A DNA stretch of 64,000 bases from HLUCCA09 sp039822045 (GCA_039822045.1 JBCBMY010000001.1:62001-126000); one strand, 5' to 3'. Positions 33,966 to 42,912 are shown, counted from the first letter of the stretch. Notes: a model not told the origin generated them from the sequence alone. Numbers and translations: made by a program.

Positions 33966-35228
33966 ATGCGTCGAGTTGTGGTGACAGGTCTTGGAATGGT
34001 CTCTCCGCTGGCGACAGGGATCGAGGAAACCTGGTCGCGACTCATCGCGGGAAAGTCTGGCGGCGGCACGATCTCGAAGTTCGATGCATCGCACCTTGCG
34101 ACCACTTACGCCTGCGAAGTGACGCACGGCGATGGGACCGACGGCACCTTCAATCCCGATGACTGGATGACGCCCAAAGAGGCGCGCAAGGTCGACGATT
34201 TCATCCTATACGCGGTGGCCGCGGCCGTTCAGGCCGTGGAAGATGCCGAATGGACGCCCGAAGACGAGGAGGACCGACTGCGCACCGGCGTCATGATCGG
34301 CTCGGGCATTGGCGGGCTGAACTCGATTGCCGACACGGCCGTCCTGATTAAGGAGAAGGGCCCCCGCCGAGTCTCGCCGTTCTTCATCCCGGGATCGCTG
34401 ATCAACCTTGCCAGCGGTCAGGTCAGCATCCGCTTTGGTTTCAAGGGGCCGAACCACGCTGTGGTTACGGCGTGTTCGACGGGAGCGCACGCGATAGGGG
34501 ACGCGGCGCGCCTGATTGTGGACGACGATGCCGATGTCATGGTTGCGGGCGGTGCTGAGAGCGCGATCAGTGAGATCGGGATCGCGGGCTTCAACGCCTG
34601 CAAGGCCCTTTCGACAAAGCGTGGCAATGCGCCGGAGACGGCGAGCAGGCCCTACGATGTCGACCGGGACGGGTTTGTCATGGGGGAAGGTGCGGGTATC
34701 GTGGTGCTGGAAGAACTTGAGCACGCCAAGGCCCGAGGCGCCCGCATCTATGCAGAGATCCTTGGCTATGGCCTGTCGGGCGATGCCTATCACATCACCG
34801 CGCCGTCGGAAGATGGAGAGGGCGGGGAGCGCGCGATGCGGGCGGCGCTCAAGCGGGCCAAGATCGGACCGGAGAAGGTGGATTACATCAATGCGCATGG
34901 CACCTCGACGATGGCCGATGTGATCGAACTGGCCGCCGTGGAGCGCATGTTGGGGGATGCGGCCGGATCGGCGACAATGTCGTCGACCAAGAGCTCGATC
35001 GGCCATCTGCTCGGGGCGGCCGGATCGGTTGAGGCGATTTTTTCGATCCTGGCGATGCGCGACCAGGTGGCGCCGCCGACGATCAATCTGGATGAGCCGG
35101 CGATTGATGCTCGACTTGACCTTGCGCCCAACGCGGCGCGCGAGCGGAAGATCGACATTGCTTTGTCAAACAGCTTTGGGTTTGGCGGGACGAACGCAAG
35201 CCTGGTACTTGGTCGGTGGCACGGCTGA
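33966..35228 (+). CDS. fabF: 3-oxoacyl-ACP synthase II
   Basis: A 420-residue condensing enzyme that elongates acyl-ACP with malonyl-ACP. The active-site cysteine is Cys170 in TACSTGAH, and the two histidines are in INAHGTST and SSIGHLLGAAG. The C-terminal GFGGTNASL glycine-rich loop is intact. Its stop overlaps the mltG start (TGATG), so the two are probably translated together. Confidence 0.97.
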   Translation: MRRVVVTGLGMVSPLATGIEETWSRLIAGKSGGGTISKFDASHLATTYACEVTHGDGTDGTFNPDDWMTPKEARKVDDFILYAVAAAVQAVEDAEWTPEDEEDRLRTGVMIGSGIGGLNSIADTAVLIKEKGPRRVSPFFIPGSLINLASGQVSIRFGFKGPNHAVVTACSTGAHAIGDAARLIVDDDADVMVAGGAESAISEIGIAGFNACKALSTKRGNAPETASRPYDVDRDGFVMGEGAGIVVLEELEHAKARGARIYAEILGYGLSGDAYHITAPSEDGEGGERAMRAALKRAKIGPEKVDYINAHGTSTMADVIELAAVERMLGDAAGSATMSSTKSSIGHLLGAAGSVEAIFSILAMRDQVAPPTINLDEPAIDARLDLAPNAARERKIDIALSNSFGFGGTNASLVLGRWHG

Positions 35229-36397
35229 TGGCTCGGTCGCTCGCCTCCAATGCGCTGACGCTCCTGATCCCTGTTCTGGTGATCGTGGCGGGCGTTCTCT
35301 ACTGGGGACAGACGGAGTATCGAGGCCCCGGCCCGCTCGCGGAGGCGATGTGTGTGCAGGTTCCTTCCGGCTCCACGGTGCAGGCCTTGTCGGAACGGCT
35401 GGTCGAGGAGGGCGCCATAAGAAATGCGAGCATCTTCCGACTTGGCGCCGACTACAGCGAACTGTCGGACGATCTGAAGGCGGGCAGTTTCGTGGTGCAG
35501 CCCGGCGCCTCGATGGAAGAGATTCTCGTTGCGGTCACATCGAGCGGGCGCAGCACGTGCGGGACCGAGGTGAACTATCGGATCGGCGTCACGTCAGCCG
35601 ACGTGGTGATCCGCGATCTTGATCCCCAGACGCAGAGATACACCGAGATCGCGCGATTTGCGCCGTCGGAGGACGCGGCTCCGGACGCTTATGCGCGTGT
35701 GAAGCAGGCAACGGGCACGCGCTATCGGGTGACACTGGCCGAAGGCGTGACAAGCTGGCAGGTGCTGGAGAGTCTCAAGGCGCTCGACATCCTCGAGGGT
35801 GAAGTGGCCGAGCTTCCGCCTGAGGGGTCATTGGCACCGGACAGCTATGAGGTGCGGCCGGGGACGGCGCGGTCTGAGTTGGTGGCGAGTATGGCCAGCC
35901 GTCAGGACACGATTCTCTCGGACCTCTGGGCCACGAGAGCGCCGGATCTGCCGATAGAGACGCCCGATGAGGCGCTGATCCTGGCCTCGATCGTGGAGAA
36001 GGAGACCGCGCTTGCTGAAGAGCGGCCCACGGTGGCGGCGGTGTTTGTGAACCGGTTGAACGAGAACATGCGGCTGCAGACGGACCCGACGGTCATCTAT
36101 GGCATCACAGAGGGGCAGGGTACGCTGGGCCGCGGGCTTCGGCGGAGCGAGTTGCGCGCGGCCACGCCGTGGAACACCTACGTTATTCTGGGTCTTCCTC
36201 CGACGCCCATTGCCAATCCTGGCCGGGAAAGCATTGCGGCCGCGCTGAATCCGGATGGCAGCGACTACCTGTTCTTTGTGGCCGACGGCGACGGCGGTCA
36301 TGCCTTTGCGCGTACCCTTCAAGAGCACAACGAGAACGTTGCGCGGTGGCGGGAGATCGAGGCTCAGCGGGCTCAGGAGAGTACCGTTACCGAGTAG
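35228..36397 (+). CDS. mltG: Endolytic murein transglycosylase MltG
   Basis: A 389-residue YceG-like protein with one N-terminal membrane helix (about residues 8-26), so the bulk is periplasmic. A LysM-like region (VPSGSTVQALSERLVEEGAI) follows, and the catalytic glutamate lies in IVEKET (about residues 255-260), with NRLNENMRLQTDPTVIYGI typical of the family. It cuts nascent glycan strands and sets glycan chain length. The ATG at 35228 overlaps the fabF stop by one base; an in-frame GTG at 35216 is possible but less likely. Confidence 0.94.
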   Translation: MARSLASNALTLLIPVLVIVAGVLYWGQTEYRGPGPLAEAMCVQVPSGSTVQALSERLVEEGAIRNASIFRLGADYSELSDDLKAGSFVVQPGASMEEILVAVTSSGRSTCGTEVNYRIGVTSADVVIRDLDPQTQRYTEIARFAPSEDAAPDAYARVKQATGTRYRVTLAEGVTSWQVLESLKALDILEGEVAELPPEGSLAPDSYEVRPGTARSELVASMASRQDTILSDLWATRAPDLPIETPDEALILASIVEKETALAEERPTVAAVFVNRLNENMRLQTDPTVIYGITEGQGTLGRGLRRSELRAATPWNTYVILGLPPTPIANPGRESIAAALNPDGSDYLFFVADGDGGHAFARTLQEHNENVARWREIEAQRAQESTVTE

Positions 36398-36419
36398 AGC
36401 ACAACCTGGAATTTAGGCC

Positions 36420-36448
36420 TTGACTCTGCGAACGCTCTAGGGTAGATA
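36420..36448 (+). promoter_or_regulatory. Promoter-like sequence upstream of the GTA cluster
   Basis: TTGACT (36420-36425), a 17-bp spacer and TAGATA (36443-36448) form a good sigma70-type match, five of six and four of six. The predicted start near 36455 lies about 20 bp before a strong terminator hairpin (36474-36508), so unassisted transcripts would be very short. It is unclear whether this is the GTA promoter. Confidence 0.45.
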
Positions 36449-36473
36449 GAAGGCATACTGGGAACAGTGCGTC

Positions 36474-36508
36474 GGCGGCAAGCGTTTGCTTGGCCGCCTT
36501 TTCTTTTC
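36474..36508 (+). terminator. Strong rho-independent terminator between mltG and the GTA cluster
   Basis: GGCGGCAAGC (36474-36483) pairs with GCTTGGCCGCC (36488-36498), with a one-base bulge and a GTTT loop, followed by TTTTCTTTT. It would end the fabF-mltG transcript and insulate the GTA genes, or act as a leader attenuator if the promoter at 36420-36448 is used. Confidence 0.85.
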
Positions 36509-36578
36509 CCTCTCACCCATTTTCTTGCCTGACACCGTCGGGGCCGCGGGCCTTGGGGGGCGCTGGGGCTTTGGCCAG

Positions 36579-36923
36579 ATGAGCATCACCAACAAACACC
36601 GCACGCGGAACCGGCGCACGAAGGGTGCGGCCGAGCGCGAGCTTGCCGCCGCGACGGCGGCCTTCGACGTCATTCGAACCGAAGTGGCGGACCTGCTGCA
36701 CGAAGTGCGCGCGGGCGAGACGGGGCGCGCAAAAAAGCTCGCTCCGATGATCGTTGAGCTTGCGCGCACCATCGGGGTTCTCGCGCGGGCGGGGGAGATG
36801 GTGGATGACGCGCGACGCAGCGGCGACAAGGACGGCTACGCCGGTGCGGAGGCCGCGCTCGATCTCGACGCCGCCCGCGCTGAAGTCAAGCGCCGCCTGG
36901 ATCAGCTCCGGGCCACAATCTAG
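36579..36923 (+). CDS. GTA small terminase subunit (ORFg1-like)
   Basis: A 114-residue, basic and helical protein in the first position of the GTA cluster. In R. capsulatus the gene in this position (g1) encodes the small terminase of the packaging machine. The sequence starts MSITNKHRTRNRRTKGAAE and continues as long amphipathic helices with a coiled-coil-like C-terminus. Identity rests mainly on position and general character. The large-terminase frame begins inside its 3' end. An upstream in-frame extension to 36486 overlaps the terminator T-tract and is rejected. Confidence 0.7.
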   Translation: MSITNKHRTRNRRTKGAAERELAAATAAFDVIRTEVADLLHEVRAGETGRAKKLAPMIVELARTIGVLARAGEMVDDARRSGDKDGYAGAEAALDLDAARAEVKRRLDQLRATI

Positions 36924-38229
36924 GCAAGACGACTTTCTCGCCGCGCTCAGCGACCGCGCGATCGCGGCGTTGCCATGGATCTGGGAGGTTTGGGCGCTTG
37001 AGCATCAGCTGGCCCCGCCCGGGTTTTGGCGAACCTGGGTCATTATGGGGGGACGGGGCGCGGGGAAAACCCGGGCAGGCGCGGAATGGATCCGCGCGAT
37101 GATCGAAGGAGCGGGGCCGCAAGACCCGGGCCGGGCACGGCGGATCGCGCTGGTGGGCGAGACGATCGATCAGGTGCGCGAAGTGATGGTGTTTGGCGAT
37201 AGCGGGATTCTGGCCTGCACTCCGCCAGACCGGCGGCCCGCCTGGCAGGCGTCGCGACGCCGGTTGGAATGGCCGAACGGGGCGGAGGCTCGATTGTTCT
37301 CGGCCTTCGACCCCGAAAGCTTGCGGGGCCCGCAATTCGACGCGGCCTGGGCGGACGAGTTGGCGAAATGGCCACGGGTGGGCGAGGCGTGGGACATGCT
37401 GCAGTTCGCCTTGCGGCTTGGGGACGATCCGCGGGTCTGTGTGACGACGACGCCGCGCAATGTGAAGGAACTGCGAGACCTTATCGCGCTGCCGTCGACG
37501 GTGATGACACGGGCGCCGACCGAGGCGAACCGGGCCAACCTGGCGGCCTCCTTCGTTGAAGAGGTGACGGCGCGCTATGGTGGGACGCGGCTCGGCCGCC
37601 AGGAGCTTGACGGCGAGCTGTTGAGCGTAGCCGACGGAGCGCTCTGGTCGCTCGACATGTTGGAGCGCGCGCAGGGCGAGGCCCCGTCGGAGCTGGACCG
37701 GATTGTTGTGGCCGTCGACCCGCCGGCAACGGGGCGGCGGACGTCGGACATGTGCGGGATTGTCGTGGCCGGTGTCCTCATGGACGGGCCGCCGCGGGAC
37801 TGGACAGCCTGGGTGCTGGAGGATGCGAGCATCGCGGGGGCGTCGCCGTTGACCTGGGCCGAAGCGGCGGTGAGTGCAATGGAGCGGCACAGCGCCGACC
37901 GGTTGGTGGCCGAGGTCAACCAGGGCGGCGACATGGTCAAGCAGGTGCTCGATCAGATCGACCCGACGCTGCCCTACAAGGCGATTCATGCGGTGCGGAG
38001 CAAGGGTAGCCGGGCTGAGCCGGTGGCCGCGCTCTATGAACAGGGGCGGGTGCGCCATGTGCGCGGCCTAGCGGATCTGGAGGACCAGATGTGTCGGATG
38101 ACGCCCCAGGGATATGACGGGGCCGGGAGCCCCGACCGGGTGGACGCGCTCGTTTGGGCGCTCCGCGAGTTGATGATCCGGCCGGTGCAACACGGGGCGC
38201 GCCCGCAGATCCGGGACCTCGGTCGCTAG
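36844..38229 (+). CDS. GTA large terminase, packaging ATPase/nuclease (ORFg2-like)
   Basis: A terminase of about 461 residues. The ATPase domain has Walker A GGRGAGKT (Lys75 with this start) and a Walker B region in DAAWADELAKW. The C-terminal RNase H-like nuclease begins at VAVDPPATG. It drives DNA into preformed heads; in GTAs it packages host DNA without sequence-specific phage ends. The start is uncertain: clear similarity begins near DDFLAALSDRAIAALPW, encoded just after the small-terminase stop. In-frame starts lie upstream at GTG 36844 (used here, AAGGA eleven bases before) and ATG 36805. Confidence 0.9.
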   Translation: MRRPRSISTPPALKSSAAWISSGPQSRQDDFLAALSDRAIAALPWIWEVWALEHQLAPPGFWRTWVIMGGRGAGKTRAGAEWIRAMIEGAGPQDPGRARRIALVGETIDQVREVMVFGDSGILACTPPDRRPAWQASRRRLEWPNGAEARLFSAFDPESLRGPQFDAAWADELAKWPRVGEAWDMLQFALRLGDDPRVCVTTTPRNVKELRDLIALPSTVMTRAPTEANRANLAASFVEEVTARYGGTRLGRQELDGELLSVADGALWSLDMLERAQGEAPSELDRIVVAVDPPATGRRTSDMCGIVVAGVLMDGPPRDWTAWVLEDASIAGASPLTWAEAAVSAMERHSADRLVAEVNQGGDMVKQVLDQIDPTLPYKAIHAVRSKGSRAEPVAALYEQGRVRHVRGLADLEDQMCRMTPQGYDGAGSPDRVDALVWALRELMIRPVQHGARPQIRDLGR

Positions 38230-38292
38230 GGACCAAAGAGCAGCGAAGGCGCAGCGCCGGAGGAGGCCCGAGGGCCCGCGGCCCGCCTTCAG

Positions 38293-38326
38293 GCCCGCCC
38301 CCTGCCATTTGGCAGGGGGGCGGGGC
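38293..38326. repeat. GC-rich hairpin between terminase and portal genes
   Basis: GCCCGCCCCCTGCC (38293-38306) and GGCAGGGGGGCGGGGC (38311-38326) form a long stem with a four-base loop, missing only two bulged G. No T-tract follows. It lies in the only sizeable gap inside the GTA cluster (164 bp) and could influence mRNA stability or folding. Confidence 0.75.
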
Positions 38327-38393
38327 GTCGGGGCCGTGCGGACGCCGACAAACTGACTGGGCCAAGACGCCCGCCGAGAAGGAGCAAGACAGC

Positions 38394-39641
38394 ATGGTAT
38401 GGCAGATCCTGCGGCGCGGACGAGCGCCGGAGACGGCAGAGCTGCGCGACGAGGCGATCGCCCAGGATGCGGCGCCGCCTGTGCCGGTGCGGGCGGTGCC
38501 CTTTGCGGGGCGCAAGGCGTCGGCAACAGGGCCGGTGACCGCGCCAGTGGGGGCGGCCCGCGCGATTTGGGGGCCGCGGGACACGCTCACCCTCACGCGG
38601 GACGGGTTCCTGAGCAACCCGGTGGGCCATCGCGCGGTGAAGCTGGTTGCCGAGGCAGCCGCAGCACTGCCCGTGGTCTGCCAGGATCGGGACCGGCGCT
38701 ATGAGGCGCACCCGGTTCTAGATCTGCTGCAGCGACCCAACGGAGCGCAGGGCCGGGCTGACCTCCTGGAAGCCCTCTATGCCCAGATCCTTCTGAGCGG
38801 CAACGGGTTCGTCGAGGCGGTGGGCGAGATGGGCCTGCCCGTAGAATTGCATGTGTTGCGGTCGGACCGGATGAGCATCGTGCCGGGAGCCGATGGCTGG
38901 CCGGTGGCCTATGACTACACCGTAGGCAGCCGGAAACACCGCTTTGTGGTGACGGGCGAGGCGCCGGCGATCTGCCATCTGCGCAGCTTCCATCCGCAGG
39001 ACGACCATTACGGGCTGTCGCCTCTCGTTGCCGCGGCCCAAGCGGTGGAGGTGCACAATGCGGCCTCGCGCTGGTCGAAGGGCCTATTGGACAATGCGGC
39101 ACGGCCCTCCGGAGCGATCGTCTATCGCGGCGAGGACGGCATGGGCATGACGGCGGAGCAGTATGAGCGGCTCCTGTCTGAGATGGAGCATCATCACCAG
39201 GGCGCCCGAAATGCGGGGCGGCCGATGCTCCTGGAGGGCGGACTGGACTGGAAGCCCATGGGGTTCTCGCCCTCCGACATGGAATTTCAGAAGACCAAGG
39301 AGGCCGCGGCCCGTGAGATCGCGACCGCCATCGGCGTGCCGCCGATGATGCTGGGGATCCCGGGCGACGCGACCTACGCCAACTATCAGGAGGCCAACCG
39401 GGCCTTCTATCGGCTGACAGTGCTGCCATTGGCGACGCGGGTGCTGGCGGCCTTGTCCGATTGGTTGGGACGCCACGCGCCCGAGGGGGTGGTCGAGCTC
39501 CGGCCGGATCTCGACCAGGTTTCGGCGCTGGCGCCAGAGCGCGAGGCCGCGTGGCGCCGGATCGGCGAGGCAGAGTTTCTGAGCGATGCGGAAAAGCGGA
39601 GCCTTCTGGGCCTGCCCGCCGACATGGAAGGGGATGCATGA
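38394..39641 (+). CDS. GTA portal protein (ORFg3-like)
   Basis: A 415-residue HK97-type portal protein. Family segments include DGFLSNPVGHRAVKLVAEAAA, HPVLDLLQRPN, ILLSGNGFVE and the C-terminal GVPPMMLGIPGDATYANYQEANRAFY. A dodecamer of this protein forms the DNA entry vertex of the head. The ATG at 38394 follows GAGAAGGAGC. Its stop overlaps the protease start by four bases (ATGA). Confidence 0.92.
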   Translation: MVWQILRRGRAPETAELRDEAIAQDAAPPVPVRAVPFAGRKASATGPVTAPVGAARAIWGPRDTLTLTRDGFLSNPVGHRAVKLVAEAAAALPVVCQDRDRRYEAHPVLDLLQRPNGAQGRADLLEALYAQILLSGNGFVEAVGEMGLPVELHVLRSDRMSIVPGADGWPVAYDYTVGSRKHRFVVTGEAPAICHLRSFHPQDDHYGLSPLVAAAQAVEVHNAASRWSKGLLDNAARPSGAIVYRGEDGMGMTAEQYERLLSEMEHHHQGARNAGRPMLLEGGLDWKPMGFSPSDMEFQKTKEAAAREIATAIGVPPMMLGIPGDATYANYQEANRAFYRLTVLPLATRVLAALSDWLGRHAPEGVVELRPDLDQVSALAPEREAAWRRIGEAEFLSDAEKRSLLGLPADMEGDA

Positions 39642-40201
39642 TGGGTGCTGATCAGGGGCAGGGACTCGAGACGAAGTTCTGCCAGTTGGAGGCGCATCTG
39701 AGCCTCGAGGACGGGTGCCATGTCGAGGGCTATGCGTCGCTCTTTGGGCTGCCAGACCGTGGTGGCGACGTGGTGCAGCCGGGCGCCTATGTGGGATCTC
39801 TTCAATCGCTAGAGGCCAAGGGCCGCAAGGTGAAGATGCTCTGGCAGCACGACCCGGCCCAGCCCATCGGCGTTTGGGATGAGGTGCGCGAGGACGGGAA
39901 GGGCCTTTTCGTAAAGGGGCGCCTTCTAACCGAGGTGGGGAAGGGGCGCGAAGCAGCGGCCCTGGTCGAAGCTGGCGCGATCGACGGGCTGTCGATCGGT
40001 TATCGCACCAAGCGCGCCGAGCGCGATGGGCGCGGACGGCGCCTGCTGCATGAACTCGAGCTTTGGGAGGTGTCACTGGTCACCTTCCCGATGCTCGCCG
40101 AGGCGCGGGTGGGGGCAAAGGGAGACGAGCCCGAAGATCACCTGATGCGCGAACTGGCGGAGGCGCTTGACGCGGCCCGCCGCGAGATGGGCGCGGACTG
40201 A
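39638..40201 (+). CDS. GTA prohead protease (ORFg4-like)
   Basis: A 187-residue HK97-family (S78) maturation protease. The catalytic His is in MLWQHDPAQPIG and the Ser in GLSIGYRTK; VEGYASLFGLPDRGGDVV is the usual N-terminal strand. It should cleave the N-terminal delta domain of the capsid protein encoded next. ATGATG at 39638 gives two possible starts; the first overlaps the portal stop. Confidence 0.92.
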   Translation: MMGADQGQGLETKFCQLEAHLSLEDGCHVEGYASLFGLPDRGGDVVQPGAYVGSLQSLEAKGRKVKMLWQHDPAQPIGVWDEVREDGKGLFVKGRLLTEVGKGREAAALVEAGAIDGLSIGYRTKRAERDGRGRRLLHELELWEVSLVTFPMLAEARVGAKGDEPEDHLMRELAEALDAARREMGAD

Positions 40202-40247
40202 CCCGTCGCCGGCTCCTGAACGGACACCTTCAACCTCCGAGGACTCC

Positions 40248-41450
40248 ATGAGCACGACCGAGACCAAGGCCGGGCGCGGCGGCGCTGTGCCCGGGGCCGG
40301 GGACGGTGCGGCAGCGGACATCCGCACCGCGCTGACCGGCTTTTTGAGCGATTTCAAATCGTTCCGCGCCGAAACCCTTTCAAAGATCGACAACCATGAA
40401 GAGAAGCTGACCATGCTGAATGCCAAGACTGCGCCGCTTGGGCGCCCCGCCCTCGCTGTGCCCGCCGAACAGGATCTCGGCGCGCCCCATGCCAAGGCTT
40501 TCGAGGCCTACCTGCGCTCGGGCGACGAGGCACCGCTGCGCGATCTGGCGATGGAGACCAAGGCCCTGTCGACGTCGGTTCCCGGCGACGGCGGCTATCT
40601 CGTCGATCCCCAGACCTCGGACATCATCCGCACGGTTCTGGACAGCTCGGCTTCGATCCGCGCTGTGGCGAATGTCGTCAATGTGGAAGCCGGGACGTAT
40701 GACGTTCTGATCGACCGCGGCGATCTGGCCACCGGTTGGGCGACCGAAGCTGGCCCGCAGGGCGAGACCGATACGCCGACGATCGAGCGGATCTCGATTG
40801 CGCTGCACGAGCTGTCGGCCATGCCGAAGGCAAGCCAGCGTCTGCTGGATGACAGCGCCTTCGACATCGACACGTGGCTCGCCACGCGGATCGCCGAGAA
40901 GTTCTCGCGCGCTGAAGCTGCCGCCTTTGTGTCCGGCACGGGCAACGGCCAGCCGATGGGTTTCCTGTCTCACACGATTGCCGACAATGCGACCTGGTCC
41001 TGGGGTGAGATCGGCTATGTTCCGACCGGTGTCGACGGTGGCTTTGGCTCGGCCGATGCGCTGGTGGACCTCGTCTATGCGCTCGGGGCTCAGTACCGCG
41101 CGAACGGGACGTTCGTGATGAACTCCAAGACCGCTGGTGCCGTGCGCAAGATGAAGGACGTGGACGGCCGCTTCCTCTGGGCCGACGGTCTGGCCGCTGC
41201 CGAGCCCGCGCGCCTGCTTGGCTATCCTGTTCTGATCGCCGAGGACATGCCCGATATCGCGACCGACGAGGCCGCCATTGCATTTGGCGACTTCGGTGCC
41301 GGCTACACCGTGGCCGAGCGCCCAGACCTGCGCGTGCTGCGCGACCCGTTCTCGGCCAAGCCGCACGTCCTGTTCTATGCCACGAAGCGGGTTGGCGGCG
41401 ACGTGTCCGACTTCGCGGCCATCAAGGTCCTGAAGTTCTCGGCCTCCTGA
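40248..41450 (+). CDS. GTA major capsid protein, HK97 fold (ORFg5-like)
   Basis: A 400-residue HK97-fold capsid protein. The first 105 or so residues form a helical delta-domain-like region expected to be removed by the protease; the mature shell domain begins around ALSTSVPGDGGYLVDPQ, a conserved start in this family. GAGGACTCC precedes the ATG. It builds the small GTA head, which in R. capsulatus holds only a few kilobases of DNA. Confidence 0.95.
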   Translation: MSTTETKAGRGGAVPGAGDGAAADIRTALTGFLSDFKSFRAETLSKIDNHEEKLTMLNAKTAPLGRPALAVPAEQDLGAPHAKAFEAYLRSGDEAPLRDLAMETKALSTSVPGDGGYLVDPQTSDIIRTVLDSSASIRAVANVVNVEAGTYDVLIDRGDLATGWATEAGPQGETDTPTIERISIALHELSAMPKASQRLLDDSAFDIDTWLATRIAEKFSRAEAAAFVSGTGNGQPMGFLSHTIADNATWSWGEIGYVPTGVDGGFGSADALVDLVYALGAQYRANGTFVMNSKTAGAVRKMKDVDGRFLWADGLAAAEPARLLGYPVLIAEDMPDIATDEAAIAFGDFGAGYTVAERPDLRVLRDPFSAKPHVLFYATKRVGGDVSDFAAIKVLKFSAS

Positions 41451-41519
41451 TCGCTGGGGTGAGGTGTGCCGCGGGCGAATTGGCGCCCGCGGCGAAGGCG
41501 ACCAGGAAGGATGCGGCCT

Positions 41520-42119
41520 ATGATGCTGACGGAGTTGACGGCGGTGCCGACGGTGGCCCTGCCGGTGTTCCAGTTTCGCGACCACCTGAAACTGGGCACG
41601 GGATTTGCCGACGACGGCGCGGAGGACGGGCTGCTCGAGACCTACCTGCGTGCTGCGATTGCGGCGGTCGAGGCGTGGACCGGCAAGGCGCTGATCACGC
41701 GGGATTTCATGTTTGAGTTGACGGAATGGCGGCAGGCGGATGCCCAGGCTTTGCCCGTGGCGCCTGTGACGCAGATCCTTAGCGTGGCGGCGGTGGACAG
41801 TGAGGGCGCCGAGACGGTGGTGCCGGCCGACCGCTACCGTCTGGTGAAGGACACGCATCGGCCATTCGTCCGAGCGTCGTCGGCGTGTTTGCCGACAATT
41901 CCGACGAATGGGTCGGCGCGTGTGCACTTCTATGCCGGCTTCGGCTCGGTCTGGACGGATGTGCCCGCGGATCTGGCCCATGCGGTGATCATGCTCGCGG
42001 CCTATTATCACGAGTATCGCCACGAGGCCCGCATCGGGGCCGCGCAGATCCCCTATGGCGTGTCGTGCCTGATCGCTGGCTGGCGCGTCATGCGGCTGCG
42101 CGGCGGGGGGCTGGACTGA
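41520..42119 (+). CDS. GTA head-tail connector protein (ORFg6-like)
   Basis: A 199-residue protein of the phage head-tail connector group (phi-E125 gp8/gp6-like). Typical features are the N-terminal FRDHLKL and LLETYLRAAIAAVEAWTGKAL segment and a C-terminal helix (HAVIMLAAYYHEYR). It should form the adaptor ring below the portal. ATG 41520 lies downstream of GGAAGGA; an in-frame ATG nine bases earlier would overlap that site. The stop overlaps the next ATG by one base. Confidence 0.88.
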   Translation: MMLTELTAVPTVALPVFQFRDHLKLGTGFADDGAEDGLLETYLRAAIAAVEAWTGKALITRDFMFELTEWRQADAQALPVAPVTQILSVAAVDSEGAETVVPADRYRLVKDTHRPFVRASSACLPTIPTNGSARVHFYAGFGSVWTDVPADLAHAVIMLAAYYHEYRHEARIGAAQIPYGVSCLIAGWRVMRLRGGGLD

Positions 42120-42466
42120 TGGCGAAAGCGCAGCCCTACCTTAACCGCTTGCTGACGTTGGAGACGCGGCAGCAGGTGCCCGATGGTGCCGGGGGCTTTG
42201 CCGAGACCTGGGTGGCGCTTGGCCAAATCTGGGCCGAGGTGAAGGCGGGCACCGGGACGGATGCGGAGCTCGACGTGCTGTCGGTCGCGTCTGTCCCCTA
42301 CCGCATCACAGTGCGCGCCCGCCCGGTCGGCTGGCCGTCGCGCCCTCGGCCCGAGCAGCGATTTCGCGATGAGACGCGGGTCTATCGCATCCTTGCGGTT
42401 GCCGATGCGGGAACCGACGGACGGTATCTGACCTGCCACACGCGGGAAGAGGAGATCGCGGCATGA
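42119..42466 (+). CDS. GTA head closure / head-tail adaptor protein (ORFg7-like)
   Basis: A 115-residue protein of the phage head-tail adaptor (SPP1 gp16/HK97 gp10-type) family, with YLNRLLTLETRQQVPDGAGGFAETW at the N-terminus and RFRDETRVYRILAV near the end. It closes the head after DNA filling and receives the tail. Its start overlaps the g6 stop (TGATG) and its stop overlaps g8 (ATGA). Confidence 0.88.
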   Translation: MAKAQPYLNRLLTLETRQQVPDGAGGFAETWVALGQIWAEVKAGTGTDAELDVLSVASVPYRITVRARPVGWPSRPRPEQRFRDETRVYRILAVADAGTDGRYLTCHTREEEIAA

Positions 42467-42873
42467 GCTATGGCGCGGCAGCCGCGCTTCAGGCGGCGAT
42501 CTATCAGGCGCTGGTGGCAGATCCGACGGTGTCGTCGATGACCGGGGGCCGGGTGTATGACGCTGCGCCGCCGGGCGAGGTGCCCGCGCTCTACGTGGCG
42601 CTCGGGCCGGAGACGGTGCGTGATCGGGGCGACGGGACCGGTCATGCGGCGCGGCACGATTTCACCGTGAGTGTCGTCGCCGAAGGCGGCGGGTTTCAGG
42701 CGGCCAAGGAGGTGGCGGGCGCCATCTCGGATGCACTGGTCGACACCCGGCCGCCGCTCGCGCGGGGTCGGGTCGTGCGGCTCGACTTTTTGCGCGCGAC
42801 GGCGCGGCGGGTGGGCAAGGCCACGCGGCGCCGCATTGATCTGCGCTTTGCGGCGCTCGTGGCCGAGGACTGA
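42463..42873 (+). CDS. GTA tail terminator protein, DUF3168 (ORFg8-like)
   Basis: A 136-residue DUF3168 protein. The N-terminal helix AALQAAIYQALVADPTVSSM and the YDAAPPGEVPALYVALG segment are characteristic. It caps the tail tube at the head-proximal end. The ATG overlaps the g7 stop by four bases. Confidence 0.9.
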   Translation: MSYGAAAALQAAIYQALVADPTVSSMTGGRVYDAAPPGEVPALYVALGPETVRDRGDGTGHAARHDFTVSVVAEGGGFQAAKEVAGAISDALVDTRPPLARGRVVRLDFLRATARRVGKATRRRIDLRFAALVAED

Positions 42874-42912
42874 TCCCCGGCCAGGCAAGTTTCTACTCAT
42901 AGGAGGTGAGCC

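Noticed and set aside
40380..42023. Minus-strand open frame of 547 codons opposite the capsid gene
   Set aside because: It mirrors the codon pattern of the capsid and connector genes and has no recognisable domain.
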